From Verrucomicrobium sp. (GTDB lineage Bacteria > Verrucomicrobiota > Verrucomicrobiia > Methylacidiphilales > UBA1321): a stretch of DNA of 64,000 nt. Each line of letters begins with the position of its first letter. The stretch's first letter is position 1. Shown piece after piece: positions 18,039-25,789 of the stretch. The notes under the pieces are model-generated. The model worked only from the letters and a program-made list of their open reading frames with translations, did no database searches and had not been told where the DNA came from. The DNA is taken from NCBI GenBank assembly GCA_017849585.1, contig JAFIGT010000011.1:62001-126000 (forward strand), read 5' to 3'. The translations under genes were made by a program, and so were the position numbers.

Positions 18039-19682
18039 TCACGCCTGACTCTTGTACCGCTGTGCCACCGGAATGCGACGCCCCATGCCGAAAGCTCGGG
18101 GGGACACCTTGAGACCGGGAGCGGCCTGACGCCGCTTATATTCGCTGAAGGTAATCTTGTTGATTACGTCTCGTACAATTTCCGCATTGAAACCGCGCTT
18201 CACCAGCTCCTCGGCGCTCACTTCATCCACAACGTAAAGTTTCAGGATTGCATCCAGAACCTCATAGGGCGGAAGCGAGTCCTGATCGGTCTGGTTTGGC
18301 CGCAACTCCGCACTCGGCGGTTTGATGAGGGAGCTCGCCGGAATGATTTCGCGTTCGCGATTAATCCAGCGGGCCAGAGCATACACCTCAGTCTTCAAGA
18401 CGTCTGCGATCACCGCCAGCGCGCCGCACATATCGCCGTAGAGCGTGCAGTAGCCGACTGCCATCTCGGATTTGTTTCCGGTGGTAAGAATGAGCGGATT
18501 AAATTTGTTTGAGATCGCCATCATGATCACACCGCGCAGGCGCGACTGGATGTTTTCCTCCGTCACGCCGGGTGTGGTTCCGGCAAAAATGCCAGCAAGT
18601 TGCGCATTCACCGCTGCAACGGCCGGTTCCACTGGGATGACCTCGTAGCGAATGCCAAGATGACTCGCGAGCGCGGCCGCATCATCGAGGCTGTGTTGAC
18701 TGGAATACTGTGATGGCATTGCGACACCCAAGACATGGTCAGGCCCGAGCGCGTGTGCCGCAATCACCGCTACTAGCGCCGAGTCAATGCCGCCCGACAA
18801 ACCCAGTGCCACCGACTTGAATCCACATTTGCGGACGTAATCGCGTACGCCGAGACAAAGCGCGTCGAAAAGCAATTCCTCATCCTGCGGCCATTCCGCA
18901 AGGACCGGAGGCGCGGGGGCGTCGAGATCCACCATCAGGATTTCCTCGCGAAAACCGGGGGCGAGTGCGATCACATCGCCATGGGCATCGATCGCCACGC
19001 TGTGACCGTCAAAGATAAGCTCGTCGTTACCGCCCACGGCATTGGCCTGCACCACGGGCACGCGTTCGTCGCGCGCGACTTTGCGCAACATCTCAAGCCG
19101 GGTTTTTTCCTTGCCGCGATGCCAAGGTGAGGCCGATAGATTTACGACGAGGTTCGCCCCGGCGGCAATGAGCTCCTTCACCGGGTCGCGACGATATCGG
19201 CGCTCGGGCCAGAAGTCTTCGTCATTCCAGATGTCCTCGCAAATGGTAAGCGCGATTTTGTGGCCCTTGAATTCCAGCGGTGCGACAGAATCGCCAGGCT
19301 CGAAATAGCGATCCTCGTCGAAGACATCGTAGGTCGGGAGCAGTGTTTTGGCGACGCGATGAGCGATGCGGCCCTCGTGCAAAAAAGCCGCCGCATTGAG
19401 CAACGGTTTGCCGGGGCGCTTGGAATTGTGATCGACGTACCCGACGCACAACGGCACGGCGCCGGTCGCCACTGCGACGTCATTGAGTGCGATCAGGTTG
19501 CGAGCTACAAAATCGGGTCGCTGAATCAGATCGCGCGGCGGATAGCCGCAGAGGAAAAGTTCCGGCGCGACGACCAGTTCCGCCCCCTGCGCGCAGGCGT
19601 GATGATACGCGTCGATAAGGGCGCGCGTGTTGGCAGGAAAATCACCCACCGTGGCGTCGAGTTGTAACAAAGCCAGCTTCAT
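18039..19682 (-). CDS. nadE: Glutamine-dependent NAD+ synthetase
   Basis: 547 residues in two domains. Residues ~1-260 form a nitrilase-type amidohydrolase (ELFLCGYPPRDL with the catalytic Glu, then LTICEDIWND with the nucleophile Cys). Residues ~280-547 form the NAD synthetase with the PP-loop LGLSGGIDSALV and TTGNKSEMAVGYCTLYGDM. It amidates deamido-NAD+ using glutamine. The ATG at 19682 is preferred over the GTG at 19688. The C-terminus keeps PPSAELRPNQTDQDSLPPYE, a family signature. It stands alone, convergent to nothing close and separated from the pseudopilins by a terminator. Confidence 0.96.
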   Translation of the reverse strand: MKLALLQLDATVGDFPANTRALIDAYHHACAQGAELVVAPELFLCGYPPRDLIQRPDFVARNLIALNDVAVATGAVPLCVGYVDHNSKRPGKPLLNAAAFLHEGRIAHRVAKTLLPTYDVFDEDRYFEPGDSVAPLEFKGHKIALTICEDIWNDEDFWPERRYRRDPVKELIAAGANLVVNLSASPWHRGKEKTRLEMLRKVARDERVPVVQANAVGGNDELIFDGHSVAIDAHGDVIALAPGFREEILMVDLDAPAPPVLAEWPQDEELLFDALCLGVRDYVRKCGFKSVALGLSGGIDSALVAVIAAHALGPDHVLGVAMPSQYSSQHSLDDAAALASHLGIRYEVIPVEPAVAAVNAQLAGIFAGTTPGVTEENIQSRLRGVIMMAISNKFNPLILTTGNKSEMAVGYCTLYGDMCGALAVIADVLKTEVYALARWINREREIIPASSLIKPPSAELRPNQTDQDSLPPYEVLDAILKLYVVDEVSAEELVKRGFNAEIVRDVINKITFSEYKRRQAAPGLKVSPRAFGMGRRIPVAQRYKSQA

Positions 19683-19722
19683 CGTCACACTCTACGTCGG
19701 ATGCCAAGCCGGAGAAAACAAA

Positions 19723-19748
19723 AAAGGCGGCACTGAAGTGCCGCCTTT
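19723..19748 (-). terminator. Rho-independent terminator after the pseudopilin pair
   Basis: A perfect 12-bp arm AAAGGCGGCACT pairs with AGTGCCGCCTTT around a tiny loop (functionally a 4-nt TGAA loop). On the minus strand it is followed by a T-rich run. It lies 20 bp past the stop of the gene at 19769 and before nadE, so it ends the pseudopilin transcript. Confidence 0.85.
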
Positions 19749-19768
19749 GAAAATCGCAATGGGAATTT

Positions 19769-20293
19769 TTAGTTCGAAGACCAGTTATTGACCCGCAGAG
19801 CCAATGAGCTCGTAGAACTATCCGTCTTTCCTGCCGTAGACCAGAGATCAAAAAAACCGACATTCATGATCGCGTTGGTAGCATTATAGCCATAAGCATA
19901 ACCAAATGGATCCTGTACGTAGCAGCTTGTCGTCGAATTGAGTTGGTTCTTCTTAAAGCTCATGTAGACGGGCTTCGAAGGAGTTCCAGTCCAATTAATC
20001 ACGCCACCATTGAGATTGGTATAAAGCACAGTGGAGGAAACGGTATAGGATGAGGCCGTATAAGAAGAAGTAGCGGTAGGCATTCCGGAGCACATAGGAT
20101 ACGCTCCATTATCTGTCTTGTACGATTCCAGTGCCGTGCTTATGGCCGCAATTTCAGCAGCAGCGCGTGACCGGGCCGCCTTGTTTTGGATGGCGCCCGC
20201 CGCACCAAGCGTAATGGCGCTGAGCATGGCGATCACCGCCATGACCACAAGGAGCTCAATCAATGTAAAACTATTACGACGTGACGCGTTCAT
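19769..20293 (-). CDS. Type II secretion/type IV pilin-like pseudopilin (second of pair)
   Basis: 174 residues. The N-terminus has the prepilin peptidase/methylation signal RRNSFTLIELLVVMAVIAML: a short basic leader, cleavage before Phe, Glu at +5 and a hydrophobic helix. A GspG-like helix follows (AAAEIAAISTALESYKTDNGAYP) and then a variable, Ser/Thr-rich globular part. It starts with ATGA overlapping the stop of the preceding pseudopilin, so the two are coupled. No other secretion gene is nearby. Such stand-alone pseudopilins are common in Verrucomicrobiota and their job is unclear. Confidence 0.88.
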   Translation of the reverse strand: MNASRRNSFTLIELLVVMAVIAMLSAITLGAAGAIQNKAARSRAAAEIAAISTALESYKTDNGAYPMCSGMPTATSSYTASSYTVSSTVLYTNLNGGVINWTGTPSKPVYMSFKKNQLNSTTSCYVQDPFGYAYGYNATNAIMNVGFFDLWSTAGKTDSSTSSLALRVNNWSSN

Positions 20294-20871
20294 CGATAGC
20301 TGCCCACTTTTTTCGTATTGTCCGTGCTTTTATCTCCAAAAGCCCATACGCCTACACCCATAGCCAGATTGGAGTCTCCACTGCTTTTAGACAGATCTGC
20401 AATGGTAATCACGCCGTCATAGTTACCATCTACGACCATGCGGTAGAGGCGATCAGTCGCTTTTTTCACCGGACTGATGACGTAATTAGCAGTCGGAGTA
20501 GCCAAATCCTTTTTATTGAAACTCATGAATTGAATAGCACGCGAATTGGCCACTTGTGATGTCGTTGTGCTGCCGTCTTTGATTGTCTTATTCCCATTAA
20601 ACGAGGTACATAAATCTCCCCATTGTGAGGAAGTTGAAAAAGTAAAATCCCCTGTGCTGCTTCCAATTATTGGCCACACTCCATATTCTGTATTATAGAG
20701 GTTTGCGGCAATCGCGAGCTGATTGCACATGGTCGAAGCCTGTGCCTTTTGTGCTGAGTCTATCGCGCCCTGCAATGCGGGGAAGGCCAACCCGGCCAAC
20801 AACGCAATGATGGAGATCACAACCAAAAGTTCGATGAGCGTGAAGCCGCTCCGCTTGGGATTTTTGTTCAT
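20290..20871 (-). CDS. Type II secretion/type IV pilin-like pseudopilin (first of pair)
   Basis: 193 residues from the ATG at 20871; the frame runs on upstream for 19 residues but the prepilin leader fits the later start. The leader KRSGFTLIELLVVISIIALL is followed by a GspG/H-like helix with NQLAIAANLYNTEYGVWP. The C-terminal part has a D-x-N-x-D-G segment (DGNYDGVITIAD) that could bind Ca2+, as in major pseudopilins. It is translationally coupled to the downstream pseudopilin (ATGA). Confidence 0.88.
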   Translation of the reverse strand: MNKNPKRSGFTLIELLVVISIIALLAGLAFPALQGAIDSAQKAQASTMCNQLAIAANLYNTEYGVWPIIGSSTGDFTFSTSSQWGDLCTSFNGNKTIKDGSTTTSQVANSRAIQFMSFNKKDLATPTANYVISPVKKATDRLYRMVVDGNYDGVITIADLSKSSGDSNLAMGVGVWAFGDKSTDNTKKVGSYR

Positions 20872-20957
20872 AAGGTGTTCCGTCTCTTGTGTAGAACTTA
20901 ACGCAACTTTGCCGAAATCGCTATTCAAATCTTATGGCCGTTGCCAATTTTCAAAGG

Positions 20958-21230
20958 CTAATCCAGTTCGTCTTCGAGTCGCTCGGCGACCCATTGTTTG
21001 AGCATGCTTTGGTAATTCAGGTAGCGCTGGCGGGCGAGCCGCTTGAGCCGCGAAAGCATGCGGGGGTCCATCCGCAAGGTAATGGTGGTCGATTCGGCGT
21101 TATCGGCGTTGACCAGCGTGGCCTGCATAAGCTGCGGGGCGATCTGGTGCTGGAGCCAAAACTCGGCCTCCTCGGCAGGGGTGGCAAAGGGTGGAATCTT
21201 CTCCCAGTCGGTGATGGCGGGCAGGCTCAC
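20958..21230 (-). CDS. Ribbon-helix-helix antitoxin (BrnA/CopG-like)
   Basis: 90 residues from a GTG that overlaps the toxin stop (GTGA), with AAGGAAA 7 nt before it. The C-terminal 45 residues form the RHH DNA-binding unit: a beta strand TTITLRMDPRMLSRLKRLA, then a second helix RYLNYQSMLKQWVAERLEDEL. The N-terminal WEKIPPFATPAEEAEFW segment matches the toxin-binding arm typical of BrnA-like and CopG-type antitoxins. It should neutralise the toxin encoded just upstream and repress the operon. Confidence 0.8.
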   Translation of the reverse strand: MSLPAITDWEKIPPFATPAEEAEFWLQHQIAPQLMQATLVNADNAESTTITLRMDPRMLSRLKRLARQRYLNYQSMLKQWVAERLEDELD

Positions 21231-21499
21231 AAGCTTTCCTTGGACTTTCGGTCGTAAAAGAAGGTTTCCTCGGCGGTCATCGATCGGGAGGTGATCACAC
21301 GTACGACCTTGCCAGTGGAGGTGTAGAGGGAGAAAATCGGTTTGCCGCCAAGGGTACGCCCCAGGCAAAAGTAGCGGGATTGCTGGGCGAAACGCATCGC
21401 GTCCGGCAATAGCCTCAGGCTGAAGGGATCTTCAAAGCTCTCGCACACCTCATTTTGGGTGATCTCCTTCGACGCAAAAAGTGACCAGTCAAAATCCAC
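21227..21499 (-). CDS. BrnT-like toxin (RelE-superfamily RNase fold)
   Basis: 90 residues from a GTG start. It fits the BrnT pattern: an N-terminal F-x-W segment (DFDWSLFASKEITQNEV), ESFEDP with the conserved acidic/DP turn, a central R.FCLGRTLGGKPIFSLYT beta segment and a C-terminal VVRVITSRSMTAEE...Y, the usual R-x-I-S-A/S-R motif. BrnT is a ribosome-independent mRNA-cleaving toxin in characterised cases. The expected N-terminal KxxxNxxKH is only partly kept (SKEITQNEV), so activity is not assured. The order is toxin first, antitoxin second, as in brnTA. Confidence 0.72.
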   Translation of the reverse strand: MDFDWSLFASKEITQNEVCESFEDPFSLRLLPDAMRFAQQSRYFCLGRTLGGKPIFSLYTSTGKVVRVITSRSMTAEETFFYDRKSKESL

Positions 21500-21521
21500 A
21501 CTTCACTCTTTAGGCCATGAT

Positions 21522-21536
21522 CTTGCGCAACGCAAG
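21522..21536. promoter_or_regulatory. Candidate operator of the toxin-antitoxin operon
   Basis: A perfect inverted repeat CTTGCG-CAA-CGCAAG is centred about 30 bp upstream of the toxin GTG, in the only non-coding stretch before the operon. RHH antitoxins bind such short palindromes. The function is inferred from position. Confidence 0.45.
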
Positions 21537-21667
21537 CTCGCATGGGCGATGGAGTCGGAAAGTGTAACAGCTCTGCCCGGGTTGGTGCCCCTCATGATCA
21601 GAAATGGTGAACGCTCCCGGAACTTCCACTTGTCGCGGGTCCAATTGGAGAGCAACGTTTCATCAGG

Positions 21668-22312
21668 ATGAAACATTATCTCGGTATCTGTCTGATCCTG
21701 CTTACGGCGGCGGCGATCGCGCTATTCTTCATCCGTCGCTGCGAAAATGCTGTTGCGCGGACCGCCGCCGGCATTTCCAAGACCTTTCTCTCTGCCTTGA
21801 GTGTGCAGCCGCAAGTCAGTGTCAACCAGACCGTGATCCTCTCTCAAACGTCGCCCATTGCGGAGCTTGCCATTGTCAGCAAAGAAGCGCTCGTCACCTA
21901 CGGAATCCGCGAAAAACTCAGCGTCCTTTCGCGGGAAGTTCCGCTGACGGGCAAGAAGCTGACCGCGCAAGCGGCTTACCGGATGAAAGCAGGCTACAAC
22001 CTGAAAGAACCATTCCTGGTCCAGATCGATTCCACCAGCGGTCGCATCACCGCGCAGTTGCCCCCCGCCCGCCTGCTCTCGGTCGAGCGCATTGGTCCGC
22101 TCACGCTGCAGGATGAGGACTCGCTGCTGAATCGCATCACTCCCCAGGAACGAGAAAAGGTTCTCAACGAGCTCGACGCGGCCGCCCGCCACATGGCGCA
22201 GCAGTCGGGACTGATCGAGGATGCCGAGAAGCAGGCCGTCGCTCGGATCGAGGAATTGGCGATGCGCAATGGACAGAAACTATTCTTACGACTACCGCAT
22301 CAGGCTCAATAG
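21668..22312 (+). CDS. DUF4230-like membrane-anchored protein
   Basis: 214 residues. One N-terminal transmembrane helix (about 5-22) is followed by a periplasmic domain. The middle (KKLTAQAAYRMKAGYNLKEP, then ITAQLPPARLLSVERIG) and the C-terminal helix (HMAQQSGLIEDAEKQAVARI) match the layout of DUF4230 proteins, which have a KaGvDL-like turn, an iLPpa motif and an amphipathic end helix. The function of that family is unknown. It is divergent from the toxin-antitoxin operon, and the gene after it is on the same strand 69 bp on. Confidence 0.65.
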   Translation: MKHYLGICLILLTAAAIALFFIRRCENAVARTAAGISKTFLSALSVQPQVSVNQTVILSQTSPIAELAIVSKEALVTYGIREKLSVLSREVPLTGKKLTAQAAYRMKAGYNLKEPFLVQIDSTSGRITAQLPPARLLSVERIGPLTLQDEDSLLNRITPQEREKVLNELDAAARHMAQQSGLIEDAEKQAVARIEELAMRNGQKLFLRLPHQAQ

Positions 22313-22381
22313 AGCTTATTTTTGCGACCTACATCGCTTATTAGATTGTCGTGATCGGTGGAATCGTTTTACACTACGGAC

Positions 22382-22915
22382 ATGGCGGGCGTCGTGGCGA
22401 CTGGGGCGGATCTGAACTGGGAAAAAGTAGCGGAAGATTTTGCCTTTGTCTTTTGTTCCAGCGATCTGGAAGGTCGCGTCCATTACGTCAATCAAGGCTG
22501 GTACGATGCGGTCGAACACGAAGTGTTGCCGCAATTTCTCCCCCGCTACGCGCCGAATCGTCAAGTATACGACGCCTTCGATTATTCCCACAGTGATCGC
22601 TTGCGCCACGGGTACGAGCTTGTTCGTCGCGGTGTTGTATCCCATTCAGAGGAGCTTGTTCCCACGCACACGGGCAATGAATATCGCTGGGCCTTGCAAC
22701 GCTTGCAGCGGCTTGGCGAGGAAATCATTTTTAGTTTCTATTTTCTGCGTCACTACAGCGAGCAAATGCCCGTCGAGCCGAAGATCCGCTGCCTCCTCGA
22801 CGGTAAAAGCTGGATCACAAATTGGAAGGACGACCCTACGCCCTTCGACGACGAGACCGCCCGCGCCCTCTGCCCGAATTGCTCGCTGCTGATGTATACG
22901 TATCTGCGGGAGTAG
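22382..22915 (+). CDS. Hypothetical protein
   Basis: 177 residues from the ATG at 22382; an in-frame GTG at 22358 is possible. The sequence is acidic and aromatic-rich, without signal peptide or membrane helix. Weak PAS-like features are seen (GRVHYVNQGWYDAVEHE and a later FSFYFLRHY), but not enough to assign the fold. The end carries a CPNC pair. Convergent with the secreted Cys-rich gene, 11 bp apart. I do not recognise the family. Confidence 0.65.
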   Translation: MAGVVATGADLNWEKVAEDFAFVFCSSDLEGRVHYVNQGWYDAVEHEVLPQFLPRYAPNRQVYDAFDYSHSDRLRHGYELVRRGVVSHSEELVPTHTGNEYRWALQRLQRLGEEIIFSFYFLRHYSEQMPVEPKIRCLLDGKSWITNWKDDPTPFDDETARALCPNCSLLMYTYLRE

Positions 22916-22926
22916 TGATTTTCTCA

Positions 22927-23271
22927 CTAATGCTGGTGATGCTCGCCCACCTTGGCTGGCGTGGTCGAGGCCGCGTCGATCTTCGAGAGATACTTCTGCG
23001 GGTCCTTGTTGAAATCCTTCACGCAGCTCTTGCAGCAGAATCGCACCAATCGCGTGCTCTCCTTACCGTCCTTATCCTTGCTGGTGTAGAGATAATCAAT
23101 CGGTGCACCCATGCTGCTGACTTCCAGTTTTTCGTTGGAAACCACACACGTTTGCAGTGGGTACGTTTTCTTGAGGGCATCAATCGTGGCTTTGTCGTCG
23201 GCGCGAGCGGTGAAGAACATGCCGGTCAAGGCCAACAAACCCAAGGTCATTGTTTTCATGCGAGTGGACAT
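22927..23271 (-). CDS. Secreted TRASH/YHS-like metal-binding protein
   Basis: 114 residues from the ATG at 23271. A signal peptide (KTMTLGLLALTGMFFTARA, cut before DDK) precedes a small domain with YPLQTCVVSNEKLEV and RFCCKSCVKDFNKDPQKYL. Three Cys in CCKSC, plus the TCVVS Cys and an F-x-x-DP-x-KYL tail, match the YHS/TRASH treble-clef pattern (C...C-x2-C-x3-F...P.KY). It ends in HHQH. It probably binds a soft metal ion such as copper or zinc in the periplasm. The AraC regulator lies just upstream on the same strand. Confidence 0.72.
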   Translation of the reverse strand: MSTRMKTMTLGLLALTGMFFTARADDKATIDALKKTYPLQTCVVSNEKLEVSSMGAPIDYLYTSKDKDGKESTRLVRFCCKSCVKDFNKDPQKYLSKIDAASTTPAKVGEHHQH

Positions 23272-23354
23272 AGTCTTTTCATTCTCCCCAATTTTGAGGT
23301 TTGAAAGTAATACACCACTCCCTGCCAAAACCCTTGGATCCAAGGTCGCGCTGG

Positions 23355-24308
23355 TCAGCGCAGACCGGCAGGCCGACGGGCGCGGAACTTGGCGATGCAG
23401 GTCTTGGCCTTCGGGAAGAGGGCCGGGCAGCATCCGATCGTCTGACAGAACGCCTTACTGAAATGGCTCAGGCTGGAGTAGCCCACTTCCATCGCCACTT
23501 CGGTCACGTTGTGATGACCGCGCAGCAGGAGGTCCGCCGCATGCTCCATGCGGATCTGACGCAGGAACTGCGGAATCGTCATCCCCATCTCACGCGAGAA
23601 CAGGCGGCTGAGGTAAAAGGGACTGCAACCCACCTGGGCACCGAGTTGATCGATATCGGGCGGATCCGAAAGGTTCGTCTGCAACACGGAGATGGCGCGT
23701 TCCACCCGTTCCCGGGCCACGCGCTTGTGGCGCTGGCAGAATAACTCCTCGCCGTTGACGGGCTTGAAGAGTACCTGTGAAAGCATTTCCATCGTTTTGC
23801 TCTGGTACCAAAGCGGATAGGCCTGGGGGGCGACAGGCGGTTGGCGCAGGCTGGTGAAAAGGGTCTGCTGCGCCATGGTCATTTCGGCGACGACGCCGGG
23901 ATGGGCGCGACCATTGAGCCAGTTGCGCACACCGGGCAGAAGTCCGTCCGCACAGGGTTCGATTTGCGCGGTAAGGTAACTCCGCGACATTTCCATGGTG
24001 ATAAAGGAATGACTCTCCCCTCCTGTTCGCGTGCCGCGTAGATCACGGTCCTTATTGCAGTAAAAACCCACCGTGCGATCTACGTAACGGGATTCTTCGG
24101 AGCGATCCGTCACAACGCCTTGACCGCTAATGTTCAGGCAAAGTTCGACGCTATCATCGTGAAAACTACGGCCCCAATCGAGTGGTTTTGATGATATAAA
24201 GTCATGCTGCTCAATGCTTAATCCGGATTTCTTAAAGCTGCCATAGAGTTGGCGCCAGCCGTTGCGGACGGCGTCCCATGCGCCTGATTCAGGAGAGGCA
24301 GTTTGCAT
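23355..24308 (-). CDS. AraC/XylS-family transcription regulator
   Basis: 317 residues from the ATG at 24308 (a GTG lies two codons upstream). Residues 1-200 are a variable sensing domain. The C-terminal ~100 residues hold two helix-turn-helix units: DIDQLGAQVGCSPFYLSRLF and NVTEVAMEVGYSSLSHFSKAF, the second being the standard AraC signature. The ligand and targets are unknown. The adjacent genes are a putative glycosyltransferase upstream and the metal-binding secreted protein downstream, all on the minus strand. Confidence 0.93.
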   Translation of the reverse strand: MQTASPESGAWDAVRNGWRQLYGSFKKSGLSIEQHDFISSKPLDWGRSFHDDSVELCLNISGQGVVTDRSEESRYVDRTVGFYCNKDRDLRGTRTGGESHSFITMEMSRSYLTAQIEPCADGLLPGVRNWLNGRAHPGVVAEMTMAQQTLFTSLRQPPVAPQAYPLWYQSKTMEMLSQVLFKPVNGEELFCQRHKRVARERVERAISVLQTNLSDPPDIDQLGAQVGCSPFYLSRLFSREMGMTIPQFLRQIRMEHAADLLLRGHHNVTEVAMEVGYSSLSHFSKAFCQTIGCCPALFPKAKTCIAKFRARRPAGLR

Positions 24309-24471
24309 AATCACTGTTGAGATTAGGTCTCATTTTCAATTTTGTCAACCCAGCACCCCCCACGGAGGGCAGGGGGACTTCTCGATTGCTTGGTTCGGAC
24401 TTACAGCTCAAAGAGGCAAGTTTCGGGCCAAATCTGGACTTTTGTTTGGGGGAGGTGGGGTGGCAAAAAAC

Positions 24472-25629
24472 TTAGACCCGCAACCTCTCCACCAGCCGAT
24501 TCACGACAACGGGTGCGGCGCAATATTCCTCCGCGATCCGGCGCGCGGCGCGGGAGTGTCGCTCGTAGTTGGCGCCGACCGCGTTGAGCGCATTGGCCGC
24601 GCTGTCGAGATCGGTGAAGGCCACAAGACCTTCGCCAGCAGGAAGAAATTCGCTCCAGCCGGTCTCTTGCAAAATCACGGGCCGACCGAGCGCGAGATAG
24701 CAGACGCTGCGGTCGCTGAACCAGCCGCACTTGGAACGGACGTAACCGTTTTTCGCCACGCAGAATTCACCCCGGCTATCGGCCAGATACTGGCGGTACT
24801 TTTGCCAGGGGGTGTTGAGCGGTCGCGCGAGGGTGAGCTCCCATCCCGCTTTGGTGAAGTCCTGGTATTCCCGCAAGTCGGGCGTGAGGTCGGTAGCAAT
24901 TTCGAGCGGTTCCGTTGTTTTCGAAGGCAGTGGGAGGAGCTTGAGAAACTCGGCCGATTTGTTGTCGTACCATTCGCCGAGATATTCGATCGCGGGATAA
25001 CCGTACCAGTGCGTGACCGTTGTCCAATTTTTACCCGCCGGAATGCCAAGCAGCGCGGCTGGATGTGTCCAGTAATCGAGGTTTACCGGCGGTACGGTGG
25101 GAATCCACTGTTTGCCCATTGCGGGGCAACGGCAATCCGCCGCGCCGAGGCGCATGCCGACGCTGACAAAAGCGTCGTGTCCGGCGAAGTTCATGTTGCT
25201 ATTGTAAACCTCCGCCCAAATCTGGGTGAAGGCGGGATCGAGATCGACGTAGACGCGTTGCTTCGGCGCGGCAAGTACATCCTTATCCTTGAAATGGCCG
25301 GAGATATTGAAAAATAGATCCGCTTCCCGTGCAAACTGGAGCAAAGCCTCACGGTTCGTGGTTTCTCCATCAATGAAAAGCGAGGATTGTTCGGTGAAAC
25401 CAAATTCTGCGAGCGTGGCGTGCCAGTGGCGCAGGTTCGCACTTTTGCCGAGGGCAATTGGCTTGTAATCGTCGTCGATGCATTTGTCGGAACGGATCTC
25501 CTCCACGAGCCAGACGTCCCAGCCCGCCGCGCGAAAGCCAAGCGCCCATTGCAGAAAGGCCCACGTATTGCCCGCCGCCGCCACCGGATAGCTCGCAATG
25601 CCCACCCCGATCACCACCTTTTTAGACAT
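24472..25629 (-). CDS. Glycosyltransferase-like protein (GT-B fold, CgeB-like)
   Basis: 385 residues from the ATG at 25629, which has AAGGGGA 5 nt upstream; a longer frame to 25662 has no such site. The N-terminus KVVIGVGIASYPVAAAGNTW suggests a Rossmann start, and the C-terminus (CYLALGRPVILQETGWSEFLPAGEGLVAF...) is the donor-binding end of CgeB/GT1-like proteins. In the middle an ADLFFNISGHF..KDVL segment recurs in this family. Substrate unknown. The first ~37 bp upstream are normal; beyond lies a repeat element and then ftsH. Confidence 0.75.
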   Translation of the reverse strand: MSKKVVIGVGIASYPVAAAGNTWAFLQWALGFRAAGWDVWLVEEIRSDKCIDDDYKPIALGKSANLRHWHATLAEFGFTEQSSLFIDGETTNREALLQFAREADLFFNISGHFKDKDVLAAPKQRVYVDLDPAFTQIWAEVYNSNMNFAGHDAFVSVGMRLGAADCRCPAMGKQWIPTVPPVNLDYWTHPAALLGIPAGKNWTTVTHWYGYPAIEYLGEWYDNKSAEFLKLLPLPSKTTEPLEIATDLTPDLREYQDFTKAGWELTLARPLNTPWQKYRQYLADSRGEFCVAKNGYVRSKCGWFSDRSVCYLALGRPVILQETGWSEFLPAGEGLVAFTDLDSAANALNAVGANYERHSRAARRIAEEYCAAPVVVNRLVERLRV

Positions 25630-25667
25630 ATAAATCCCCTTAATCGGAAAAACGAAAAGCAAAAGGC

Positions 25668-25775
25668 TTGTCCGCAGATTTCACAGATTAACGCAGATTA
25701 TGTGGTTAAAAAAACAGTACTCTTAGTACTCTTCTTTCCGTAAAACCTGGGTGAATCGGCGTAATCGGCGGACAA
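25668..25775. repeat. Intergenic element with inverted ends (MITE-like or structured repeat)
   Basis: 108 bp between TTGTCCGC and GCGGACAA, a perfect 8-bp inverted repeat. Inside each end a short unit of the type CGC-N-GATT recurs (CCGCAGATT, CAGATT, CGCAGATT at the left; on the other strand CCGCCGATT, CGCCGATT at the right). The centre has the direct repeat AGTACTCTT twice. It fills the gap between the ftsH stop and the next gene. No protein is encoded. Confidence 0.6.
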
Positions 25776-25789
25776 TTTCTCCTTTTGCG

